DNA of 64,000 nt from Deltaproteobacteria bacterium IMCC39524 (lineage in GTDB: Bacteria > Desulfobacterota > Desulfuromonadia > Desulfuromonadales > BM103): NCBI GenBank assembly GCA_029667085.1, contig JARUHJ010000002.1, forward strand, positions 452,054-516,053, given 5' to 3'. Shown here piece by piece: positions 1-7,553 of the stretch. Numbering within the stretch: the stretch's first letter is position 1; the number at the start of each line of letters is the position of its first letter. The notes below the pieces were generated by a model. It did no database searches. It worked only from the letters and a program-made list of their open reading frames with translations, and was not told where the DNA came from. The translations under genes were made by a program, and so were the position numbers.

Positions 1-487
1 CTACCCCAGCGGAGCTTCTCGGCTATGCCTTTCCTGTCATGATGGCGTCACGGCGATGGGTATTCTGAATGATGGCACGTCAATTGCCATGCTCGGCGGG
101 CAGGATGTGGTCACTGACAATGTCCGCGGCGACTTTGTTATTGGAGCAGCGAGTGCTTCTAGCCAAGACCTTTCGACGTCTCATCCGATCTCATTTGTTT
201 ACGATAATGCTGTACTTGCCGATATAAATACTGCCCGGCCTGGAACAACCTATCAGTTGCCGCTGAATCTAACAGTTTTTACCCCGCTTGATGGCGAGAA
301 CAAGATGCAATGTACGACTTGCCATGATCCCCATGAGGATACAAAGGCGGATGGCTATTCTGTGCCTTTCTGGAGGCATAGAGCAACACCTATTGTTGAT
401 CCCTATGATGATGTATGTAACCAGTGCCACATTGGAGGCACTCCTGGCCTTCCTGCTGGTGATCATAACCCAGGGCCAGGAATATGA
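1..487 (+). CDS. Multiheme cytochrome c, C-terminal part (5' end outside window)
   Basis: The frame is open from the left window edge, so the gene starts upstream; the first in-frame ATG at 56 is internal. Three c-type haem motifs are visible: CLSCH (bases 26-40), CTTCH and CNQCH. Further His residues (SHP, DPHED, GDHNPG) could act as distal haem ligands. The spacing and the CTTCHDPHE block are typical of exported multiheme cytochromes of metal-reducing Desulfuromonadota. Only about 160 residues are seen, so total haem number and localisation are unknown. The stop overlaps the start of the next cytochrome gene by four bases, so the two are probably translationally coupled and act together in periplasmic or outer-surface electron transfer. 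Confidence 0.85.
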   Translation, partial: YPSGASRLCLSCHDGVTAMGILNDGTSIAMLGGQDVVTDNVRGDFVIGAASASSQDLSTSHPISFVYDNAVLADINTARPGTTYQLPLNLTVFTPLDGENKMQCTTCHDPHEDTKADGYSVPFWRHRATPIVDPYDDVCNQCHIGGTPGLPAGDHNPGPGI

Positions 488-1632
488 TTGTGGTTAGTAT
501 GAACGACAAAGACTTATATGAGGCGTTGCCGAGGCTAGCTTGTGTCCTTTTCTTGTACACTATTTTTGCTTTAACGTTTTTAGTATTGCCTTCTGATGCC
601 ATCGCAAAACAAAATTTTTTAAGCGGTTCACATAGCAATAAATCATTAGTAGCTAAAAGCTGTCGCGCTTGTCACAGAGGCATGACCATGGCCTTGAGCG
701 GGGAAGAGAGCTCGTGTCTTACCTGCCACGGGGACGCTGGAGCTCGTGATCTTATGGTACAGGGTGGCTACCTGAAATCTCAAGGAGCGAGCCTTCTGCG
801 TGATATATCGAACGAGCTACGCAAACCCTATAATCATCCGGTTTTAACAGTTCAGGGTGTTCACAGGCAGCTCGAAGCGCTGCCGGAAGAGGTTGTTAAC
901 GCGGCCCGCCATTCAGAATGTGTGGATTGCCACAACCCCCACGTTGTTGAAAAGGGCAAGCCCTTTAGAGGCTTGCAAGGGCGGCGGGTTGGCACTTTGA
1001 TCACTGAGATCGAAAATGAGTACGAACTCTGTTACCGCTGTCACTCGGAAAGTGCCAATCTGCCAGGGAACTCCTCTGATAAACACGCAGAGTTCAAAAC
1101 GACCAACCCCTCTTTTCATCCGGTCGAAGGCGAGGGCAAGAACACGGTCGTCATCAGTCTCAAGGATCCTTATGTCGCGCAGAAAAAAAGGCCGAATGAG
1201 GTTTCTCAAATAAGCTGTGGGGATTGTCATGGTAGCGACGATCCCGCGGGTCCCAAGGGACCTCATGGCTCAGAAAATCAGGGCTTGCTGGTCTTGAATT
1301 ACCAGACGGATGATGAGCGTCCTGAGAGTGAGCAGGCCTATGCTCTATGCTATAAGTGCCATGATCGCGTGAGCATCTTGTCCAACGAAAGTTTCCCTTA
1401 TCATTCGTTACATATTCAGGGGCGTATGGGAGGGCAAGATGGCACTTCATGTTTTACTTGCCACGATGCTCACGGAAGTACTCAATATACGAATTTACTC
1501 AAGTTCAACGAGGACGTGGTCTTTGAGAATGCAGCAGGCAAATTGAAGTTCGATGCGCAAGGATATTCTGCGCGGCACGGGTCCTGCTCCCTGAATTGTC
1601 ACGGGGTTGAGCATGACGCTAAAGACTATTAA
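484..1632 (+). CDS. Octahaem-type cytochrome c (seven CXXCH plus one CX3CH)
   Basis: This 382-residue exported protein has a hydrophobic N-terminal segment (about residues 18-38), a signal peptide or anchor, followed by haem motifs CRACH, CLTCH, CVDCH, CYRCH, CGDCH, CYKCH and CFTCH. The last candidate, CSLNCH near the C-terminus, has three residues between the cysteines. Several extra His residues (NPH, FHP, GPH, YHSLH, DAH) can serve as sixth ligands. The ATG at 484 is preceded by CCAGGA and overlaps the upstream cytochrome stop; the ATG at 499 is a weaker alternative. A strong terminator follows, so this closes the cytochrome transcript. The role is inferred to be electron transfer in the periplasm or at the outer membrane; the redox partner is unknown. 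Confidence 0.88.
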   Translation: MIVVSMNDKDLYEALPRLACVLFLYTIFALTFLVLPSDAIAKQNFLSGSHSNKSLVAKSCRACHRGMTMALSGEESSCLTCHGDAGARDLMVQGGYLKSQGASLLRDISNELRKPYNHPVLTVQGVHRQLEALPEEVVNAARHSECVDCHNPHVVEKGKPFRGLQGRRVGTLITEIENEYELCYRCHSESANLPGNSSDKHAEFKTTNPSFHPVEGEGKNTVVISLKDPYVAQKKRPNEVSQISCGDCHGSDDPAGPKGPHGSENQGLLVLNYQTDDERPESEQAYALCYKCHDRVSILSNESFPYHSLHIQGRMGGQDGTSCFTCHDAHGSTQYTNLLKFNEDVVFENAAGKLKFDAQGYSARHGSCSLNCHGVEHDAKDY

Positions 1633-1657
1633 TTGTGTTGTTTGTTCACAAGGCGAG

Positions 1658-1687
1658 TGGCCGGTCATTTTTGACCGGCCATTTTTC
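1658..1687 (+). terminator. Intrinsic terminator after the cytochrome genes
   Basis: A perfect 10-bp stem (TGGCCGGTCA / TGACCGGCCA) with a four-base loop is followed by five T residues. It separates the cytochrome pair from the secretion operon starting at 1756. Confidence 0.9.
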
Positions 1688-1755
1688 GTTTCAGGTCGAT
1701 TTAATAGGTTATTTTCATTCAATTTATTTAGGGAATGTGTTAAAAATCTAGGCTA

Positions 1756-2961
1756 ATGTCAACCTACCGCTGTAAAATTGGAACCTCCGATGGTCGGGTC
1801 CTCGAAAAGGAGTTCGAGGCGGACAGTCGTGCAGCTCTTCAGGTGAGTCTGGAAGAGCAGGGTTTTTTTGTATTCAAAATCCGGAAGGCGTCTCTGCAAT
1901 GGTTTAGCAAGGGCGCCGGTGGTGGGAGTATAAGCGGTCGCCGCTTTCTTGGCTTAAACCAGGAAATGTTGGTTCTGATCCGCTCCGGGTTGCCGATTCT
2001 TCAGGTTCTCGACACCCTGGTTGATCGCATGGAGCCAGGAAGCCTGCTCAATACTCTGCAGGATATTCGTAGTGACGTGAAAGGCGGCAGTTCATTGTCC
2101 GATGCCTTCGAACGTTTTCCGAAGATGTTTCCTCAGCTCTATGTTGCTTCGTTGCGCGCCGGAGAGCAGTCGGGTGATTTGCCGGTTACTCTTGCGCGCT
2201 ATATCGAATATCAGAAACGAGTAGAAGCGATCAGGGCGAAGGTTCGCAGCGCGACCTTTTATCCGATTCTCTTGGGGCTCGCGGTGACTGTTGTTCTTGC
2301 GTTCCTGCTGTTATATGTCATTCCAAGTTTCACCCAGGTCTACGCTGATGCAAATTTGCAATTGCCTTTATTGACCCGCATGGTGATCGCTCTGGCCAAT
2401 GGCCTGGTGTCTGGCTTGCCGGTTTGGTTGCCCGCTTTGTTGATTACATTTTTCCTGTTAAGAGCTTATGCCCGTACTGATGTTGGAGCCTTTCAAGTAG
2501 ATCGTGTCAAACTGAAGCTGCCGTTCTTTGGTGAAATGCTTAACGAATATGCTCTGTCGACATTCTGTAGAACCTTTGCGACAACGCTCGCCAGCGGTAT
2601 TCCGATTGTTCAGGCGATGCAGATGTCGCGTGCAACTTTGAATAATCGAGTTCTAGAAACAAACCTCTCGGCGGCGGTTAATCGCATCAATGAGGGCGCC
2701 AAGATTTCGGAAGCTCTGGAACAAACCGGAAATTTTCCGGTCATTGCCTTACGTATGATCGGTGTGGGTGAAACCAGTGGCTCTCTGGTGGATATGCTGA
2801 CGGATGTCTCAGAATATTACGAGGATGAGGTCGAGCGACGACTTGATCGACTGACAACGATGGTAGAGCCATTAATGATGATGACTATGGGGCTCTTGAT
2901 CGGTGGAATTGTCGTTGCCATGTACATTCCCATTTTTCAAATGGCAGGTACGGTACAGTAG
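1756..2961 (+). CDS. gspF: Type II secretion/type IV pilus inner-membrane platform protein GspF/PilC family
   Basis: The 401-residue polytopic protein has the two GspF repeats (about residues 70-190 and 270-395) and three membrane segments (about 170-192, 215-240 and 370-395), the family's usual length and topology. GspF is the platform through which the cytoplasmic ATPase drives pseudopilus assembly. It is the first gene of an operon that continues with the ATPase (15 bases downstream), PilM-, PilN-, PilO- and PilP-like proteins, a secretin and two pseudopilins. Its position ahead of gspE and the absence of pilT- or pilB-type neighbours suggest a secretion-like rather than twitching system. 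The ribosome-binding site is weak (TAGGCT). Confidence 0.9.
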   Translation: MSTYRCKIGTSDGRVLEKEFEADSRAALQVSLEEQGFFVFKIRKASLQWFSKGAGGGSISGRRFLGLNQEMLVLIRSGLPILQVLDTLVDRMEPGSLLNTLQDIRSDVKGGSSLSDAFERFPKMFPQLYVASLRAGEQSGDLPVTLARYIEYQKRVEAIRAKVRSATFYPILLGLAVTVVLAFLLLYVIPSFTQVYADANLQLPLLTRMVIALANGLVSGLPVWLPALLITFFLLRAYARTDVGAFQVDRVKLKLPFFGEMLNEYALSTFCRTFATTLASGIPIVQAMQMSRATLNNRVLETNLSAAVNRINEGAKISEALEQTGNFPVIALRMIGVGETSGSLVDMLTDVSEYYEDEVERRLDRLTTMVEPLMMMTMGLLIGGIVVAMYIPIFQMAGTVQ

Positions 2962-2976
2962 GCTGGAGCATTGAAT

Positions 2977-4710
2977 ATGCTGTTTGAACATCGTAAAATC
3001 GGTGAAATCCTGGTCGAGATGGGGGCTCTTGCTCCGGCGGAAGTGCGTCTTGTCGTCGATCAACAGCGCGAGTCCGGTCAGCGCTTCGGTGAAACGGCCA
3101 TCGCTCGTGGTGTGCTTTCCGATGATGTCGTCGCGCAGGCCCTTGCCCAGCAGTTTGGCCTTGAGTACGCTGACCTCGACACTATCGTTGCAGACCCTGC
3201 GCTGGGCGAGAGTCTCCCGCCCGAGTTATCCATCCGCTATAATTTTATCCCTCTGCAGAAAACTGAAGAGGGTCTGGTGATCGCGATCTCCGACCCGACC
3301 AATGTTGCAGAGCTCGATGACCTCGAAATGCAGCTTGATATGCAACTCGTCTGTCAGGTCGCTGCTCGCAGTAAAATCACCGCCCACCTTGGGCAGGCTC
3401 AGGGATCAAAGCAGGTTCTGCAGGAGGTCTCGGAAGACTTCAAGCTGCAGCTGGTCAAAGAGACAGACAAAGGCGAAGAGGTCCTGTCGATTGAAAAATT
3501 GACCGATGACAGCAGTCCGATTATTCGTTTGATCGATTCAACCCTCTTTGATGCGCTAAACAAGCGCGCCAGTGATATTCATATCGAGAGCAGCCCTGAT
3601 GGCGTGCAGATCAAGTACCGGGTCGATGGTGTCCTGTTCCGTGCCACGGAGCCTTTGGACGGCCGCTTCCAGGGGCCAATCATCTCACGTATCAAGGTCA
3701 TGAGTGAACTCGATATCTCTGAGAGGCGTATACCCCAGGACGGTCGCTTTAAAGTGCGCATGGCGGGCAAGTCGATAGACTTCCGTGTCTCCATCATGCC
3801 GAGTATTTTTGGTGAAGATGCGGTTATCCGTATCCTCGACAAAGAAAGTATCGCCAAGGATCTGCACGGTTTGACTCTCGATGTCCTTGGCATCGAAGGG
3901 CATGAGTTAACTCGTTTTCGTCGCATGATCCGTGAGCCTTACGGTATGGTTCTGGTCACCGGCCCGACCGGTAGCGGTAAGACGACGACTCTTTATGCAG
4001 CTTTGACGGAGATTTATAACGAACAGGAAAAGATTATCACCATAGAAGACCCCGTTGAATACCAGCTCAAGGGGGTCGTCCAGATTCCGGTCAACGAGAA
4101 GAAGGGGTTGACCTTTGCCCGCGGTCTACGCTCCATCCTGCGTCATGACCCCGATAAGATCATGGTTGGCGAGATCCGTGACCCGGAAACAGCTCAGATC
4201 GCTGTCCAGTCAGCTCTTACGGGACACCTGGTCTTCACCACTGTGCATGCCAATAACGTTTTTGATGTCCTTGGCCGTTTTCTGCACATGGGAATTGATG
4301 CTTATAATTTTGTGTCCAGCTTGAACTGTGTGGCAGCTCAGCGGCTGATTCGCAAGATCTGTGTCCATTGCAAGCAAACTGTTACTTACGAACGTGAAGA
4401 CTTTATCGACTCCGGTCTCGATTACGACAAGCTTAAGGATCATACCTTCTACGAAGGGGCCGGCTGCAAGGAATGTAACGGTCAGGGCTATCATGGCCGT
4501 ACCGCCATTCTTGAGCTGCTTGACCTGGATGACAATTTACGCGACCTGATTATCAAAAAGGCTTCTGTGAGTCAGCTCAAAGAGGCGGCGCGTGCTGCAG
4601 GCACTTCGTTCTTGCGAGATTCTGCCATAGAGAAATTGCTTAAGGGCGAGACGACGATGGCTGAGATCAACCGAGTCACCTTCGTTGACAAAGCAGGGGG
4701 GGGCTCATGA
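2977..4710 (+). CDS. gspE: GspE/PilB-family secretion ATPase with MshEN-like N-terminal domain
   Basis: Hexameric cytoplasmic ATPase powering pseudopilus extension. Visible features are an N-terminal region of about 150 residues with two KIGE/RFGE-type blocks resembling MshEN domains, a Walker A motif GPTGSGKTT (about residue 328), an Asp box (TIEDPVEY), a Walker B region (MVGEIRDPETA), and a zinc-binding tetracysteine CVHC...CKEC (about 462-500). Start chosen at ATG 2977 because GGAG lies eight bases upstream; a TTG at 2971 is the alternative. Some MshEN domains bind cyclic di-GMP, so nucleotide control is possible, but that is inference. The gene overlaps the PilM-like gene by four bases. 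Confidence 0.93.
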   Translation: MLFEHRKIGEILVEMGALAPAEVRLVVDQQRESGQRFGETAIARGVLSDDVVAQALAQQFGLEYADLDTIVADPALGESLPPELSIRYNFIPLQKTEEGLVIAISDPTNVAELDDLEMQLDMQLVCQVAARSKITAHLGQAQGSKQVLQEVSEDFKLQLVKETDKGEEVLSIEKLTDDSSPIIRLIDSTLFDALNKRASDIHIESSPDGVQIKYRVDGVLFRATEPLDGRFQGPIISRIKVMSELDISERRIPQDGRFKVRMAGKSIDFRVSIMPSIFGEDAVIRILDKESIAKDLHGLTLDVLGIEGHELTRFRRMIREPYGMVLVTGPTGSGKTTTLYAALTEIYNEQEKIITIEDPVEYQLKGVVQIPVNEKKGLTFARGLRSILRHDPDKIMVGEIRDPETAQIAVQSALTGHLVFTTVHANNVFDVLGRFLHMGIDAYNFVSSLNCVAAQRLIRKICVHCKQTVTYEREDFIDSGLDYDKLKDHTFYEGAGCKECNGQGYHGRTAILELLDLDDNLRDLIIKKASVSQLKEAARAAGTSFLRDSAIEKLLKGETTMAEINRVTFVDKAGGGS

Positions 4711-5615
4711 GCAGGATATTTGTCGGTGTCGACGTCCAGCCTGGCGGACTTTACTTCGCGGCTCTTCAACGAAACCGGCCCAATACACGCCTGCTCGGTT
4801 TACGCTTTGAAAGCCTGGAAGGGGTTTTGGACGTTTCCAGCCGACAGCCCAACATTCGTGACGCCAGGCGCTTTGTCGAAGGCTTAAGACGCGGAGTTGA
4901 TGCTTTGGCAGGACAAGAAGAGCGTATTGCCCTGAGCCTGCCTGATCGCGCCGGTCGCATTTATCTTACAGATGTGGATGCGCCATTTAAAACTCATCAA
5001 GAGGGGGTTGATATCCTCAAGTGGCGGCTCAAATCGAATTTGCCGGCGCCGCCAGCCCAGATCAATCTTGATTACCAGGTCCTTGAAAAACGTGACGATG
5101 GCCGGCAACGATGTGTTGTGGCAGCTATTGCCCAACCTGTTCTCGAACAGTATGAAGATCTCGTCAATGAAGCCAACAGGCATGCGATCCAAATCGATTT
5201 TCATTCACTGAACCTCTACAATTACTATCGTCCGCGTCTCGACCTTGGCGAAGAGTTCATTCTGGTCGGAATGGAACATGGTCTTTTGAGCATCCAGTAT
5301 GTGATTGGCCACAGCCTCTGCTATCAGCGCGTCCGTGAATTCAAAGTGGACCCACAACGAGCTTTCCAGGAAATCCACCGCACTCTTGTCAAAGCTTATG
5401 AGTCTTTCCCGGCAATGAAGCGCTGTGCTATCTTTGCCCATGTTGATCCTGATATGGACGGCGATATCGACAAGCTCCTCTCAACCGCCTTTGAGCGTGA
5501 GGTCAAGTGTCTGGATTCAGGCTTGAAGCGCTTTAGTGGTGATGGGAAAACAGGCGGTTTACAGCCTGTTGGTTCTGTCATTGCCGCCCTCGGCGCGGCA
5601 GAACGTATGATGTGA
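4707..5615 (+). CDS. pilM: PilM-like (actin-fold) assembly protein
   Basis: This 302-residue soluble protein has an N-terminal IFVGVDVQPGGLYFAAL phosphate-1-type strand-turn and an IALSLPD segment, as in PilM and the cytoplasmic domain of GspL. PilM-type proteins sit on the cytoplasmic face and connect the ATPase to the PilN/PilO inner-membrane complex. ATGA overlap with gspE upstream and near-contiguity with pilN downstream support a coupled operon. It is somewhat shorter than classical PilM (about 350 residues). The homology is recognised from fold-level motifs and gene order rather than strong identity. Confidence 0.75.
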   Translation: MSRIFVGVDVQPGGLYFAALQRNRPNTRLLGLRFESLEGVLDVSSRQPNIRDARRFVEGLRRGVDALAGQEERIALSLPDRAGRIYLTDVDAPFKTHQEGVDILKWRLKSNLPAPPAQINLDYQVLEKRDDGRQRCVVAAIAQPVLEQYEDLVNEANRHAIQIDFHSLNLYNYYRPRLDLGEEFILVGMEHGLLSIQYVIGHSLCYQRVREFKVDPQRAFQEIHRTLVKAYESFPAMKRCAIFAHVDPDMDGDIDKLLSTAFEREVKCLDSGLKRFSGDGKTGGLQPVGSVIAALGAAERMM

Positions 5616-5620
5616 AGCCT

Positions 5621-6175
5621 ATGGAAATTAAACTTAATCTTGCCAGCAAGCCTTACCTGAACAAGCAAAGTGTTCGTCTCTGGATACTCTTTGGCTGCAC
5701 TCTTATGGTCTTGTTGCTGATTTTCAACGGCTTTCACGCTTATCAGAACTACAGGCAGTTGGGTGTGCTTGAGAACCATTTTAAAGAACTGGAAGCTCAG
5801 GTCGCCACTGTACCGGGTGTCCCGGCAAATTACTCGCTCGAGAATCATGCCGTTGTCAGGGAGAGTATTGCTCTGGCAAACGATTTTGCGGCGGCGGATC
5901 AATTTCGTTGGACAAGGTTGCTGAGCCGTTTCGAAGAACTTGTTCCTGACGATGTCAGTCTTCGTTCAATCCGGCCGAATTTCAAAGAACGATCTGTTCA
6001 ACTTACTTGCGTTGCTCGTGATGTTGCCTCCATGACAGCTTTTGTTGATAACCTGCTGGGCTCAGACGATCTCAATCAGGCCTATCTTCAGAATCATGCT
6101 GAGATCGAGTCGCAACCCGGTGGCCGTGGCCAGATGCAGATCGGGTTTTCCCTGCAGATAAGAGAGGCCTTCTGA
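5621..6175 (+). CDS. pilN: PilN-like inner-membrane alignment protein
   Basis: The protein has a short cytoplasmic N-terminus with the signature INLA-like sequence EIKLNLASKPY, one membrane helix (about residues 22-44), and a periplasmic coiled-coil plus ferredoxin-like domain. The conserved N-terminus is the part of PilN that docks into PilM. ATG 5621 is preferred because it puts the MEIKLNLAS motif at the very N-terminus; a GTG at 5612 is possible. It lies between PilM-like and PilO-like genes, with the stop sharing a base with the next start. GspL C-terminal domains are the type II secretion counterpart. Confidence 0.72.
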   Translation: MEIKLNLASKPYLNKQSVRLWILFGCTLMVLLLIFNGFHAYQNYRQLGVLENHFKELEAQVATVPGVPANYSLENHAVVRESIALANDFAAADQFRWTRLLSRFEELVPDDVSLRSIRPNFKERSVQLTCVARDVASMTAFVDNLLGSDDLNQAYLQNHAEIESQPGGRGQMQIGFSLQIREAF

Positions 6176-6744
6176 TGCGAATCAAAGAACTTCTCAAACT
6201 GCTCTGGACAACCCACCGAGGCTCATTGCTTTTGCTCGGAATTCTGCTGGTTTTAAATGTTGCTCTCTCCGTAGCTCTTGAGCAATTTGTCGTACCACAA
6301 GTTGCTGCAGAAGAAGGTCGTTTCCTGAAACGGCAAACCGAGGTCCGCCAACTGCTGCGTAATCAAGGTGGGAGCGCAGAAACTCCTGAACAACTCTACG
6401 TCTTTGCCAGTCAGGATTTCTCAAAGTTTGAGCAGGCGGTGCCTGAATACCGAGAATTCACCGGGTTGATAGAAGAACTACTGGTTCTTTCCAGTCAGTC
6501 ACGCCTGAATATAACTCAGATCAGCTATGCTTCTGAGATGTTGAAAAAAAGTCCGCTGCTCAAATTTGATCTTAATTTTAGTGTTGCGGGAGACTACGAG
6601 CAGGTTAAAAAGTTTATCTATTCTCTGGAACAATCGGTTCGACTGATAACGATCAAACAGATCAGCCTGCAGAGTGTCGATAACGAAGGTGTCAAGTTGG
6701 GTTTGAGCCTGGAAACGCTTTTCCGGCCAGGGAGGCGTGAGTGA
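6175..6744 (+). CDS. pilO: PilO/GspM-like inner-membrane protein
   Basis: A 189-residue bitopic protein: cytoplasmic tail of about 17 residues, one membrane helix (about 17-38), a coiled coil, and a periplasmic domain ending in a ferredoxin-like fold (SVAGDYEQVKKFIYSLEQSVRLITIKQISL). This is the usual architecture of PilO/GspM, which pairs with PilN/GspL to form the periplasmic alignment ring. Gene order and size fit. It overlaps the next gene by one base. Confidence 0.72.
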   Translation: MRIKELLKLLWTTHRGSLLLLGILLVLNVALSVALEQFVVPQVAAEEGRFLKRQTEVRQLLRNQGGSAETPEQLYVFASQDFSKFEQAVPEYREFTGLIEELLVLSSQSRLNITQISYASEMLKKSPLLKFDLNFSVAGDYEQVKKFIYSLEQSVRLITIKQISLQSVDNEGVKLGLSLETLFRPGRRE

Positions 6745-7553
6745 TGAATCGCAAACGCATGATACTGGCGTCTCTGCTGGGAGTGCTGGCCCTTTGCCTG
6801 GTTTATGCCTATTTTGCAACCCCGAGGCTTGAGAAAGCCCCGCCGAGAAGTGCGAGCAAACGCACACGTTCAGTCGTTGCAAAGGCACCGGATAAACTAC
6901 AATCGAAGGTTTCTCAAGAGCGCATTGATTTTACCTTTCTGGAATCAGAAGAGCAGGAGTTCCCAGGCGCGACGCGTGATGTCTTTCGCTTTGTTCAAAG
7001 GCGGCCAGAGCCGATTGCCGTTGTCGTTGAGGAACCGGAGGTTCAAGCGCCACCACCGGTTGTTATTGAAGAACCGATGGTGCCGGTTGAAGTTGTTCAA
7101 CAAGCCCTGGCGCAGTTTACCTTTCTTGGCTTTCTGGACAAGGGTGGTGAAAAAACAGTTTTTCTTTCCAGTGAAGGCAGTTTGTTTCTCGCCAAGCGTG
7201 GAGAAAAATTCGGTCTTGATCTGGAGTTTACGGTTGAGGATATCAGCGGTGACCTTTTGCTGGTTCGTCCTGACGGACGCGATTTTTTGATCGACATCCC
7301 GTTGATTGAACATCAAAAATTACAAGCATCGGTCAGCGCACCGGCTCATTTGCCACCAGCGGAGACGGTCAGTCAGCCGAAGTCACGGGTTTTTAATCCA
7401 AAGCGGAGAATGTTGCGTCCTGCAGCACCTCAGGGAAGTGAAGAAGATTTCCCCGGGACGATTGAAGAGAATAACCCCGAAGGAGAGCAGGACGTTGTCT
7501 CGCCTGTCGAAGGGGATGCGTTAGAGGGAGAAGTCAATGGTTCGAATCAATAA
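6744..7553 (+). CDS. PilP/GspC-like periplasmic linker protein
   Basis: The product has about 270 residues: an N-terminal membrane helix (about 6-27), a Pro/Val/Glu-rich flexible region (about 80-115), and a small beta domain (about 125-190, FLGFLDKGGEKTVFLSSEGSLFLAKRGEK) resembling the HR/PilP domain that links the inner-membrane ring to the secretin. A disordered acidic tail follows. GspC and PilP both have this layout, and position immediately before the secretin supports the role. ATG 6744 has a GGGAGG ribosome-binding site eight bases upstream; the GTG at 6741 is less likely. The acidic C-terminal tail of about 70 residues is unusual and unassigned. Confidence 0.65.
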   Translation: MNRKRMILASLLGVLALCLVYAYFATPRLEKAPPRSASKRTRSVVAKAPDKLQSKVSQERIDFTFLESEEQEFPGATRDVFRFVQRRPEPIAVVVEEPEVQAPPPVVIEEPMVPVEVVQQALAQFTFLGFLDKGGEKTVFLSSEGSLFLAKRGEKFGLDLEFTVEDISGDLLLVRPDGRDFLIDIPLIEHQKLQASVSAPAHLPPAETVSQPKSRVFNPKRRMLRPAAPQGSEEDFPGTIEENNPEGEQDVVSPVEGDALEGEVNGSNQ

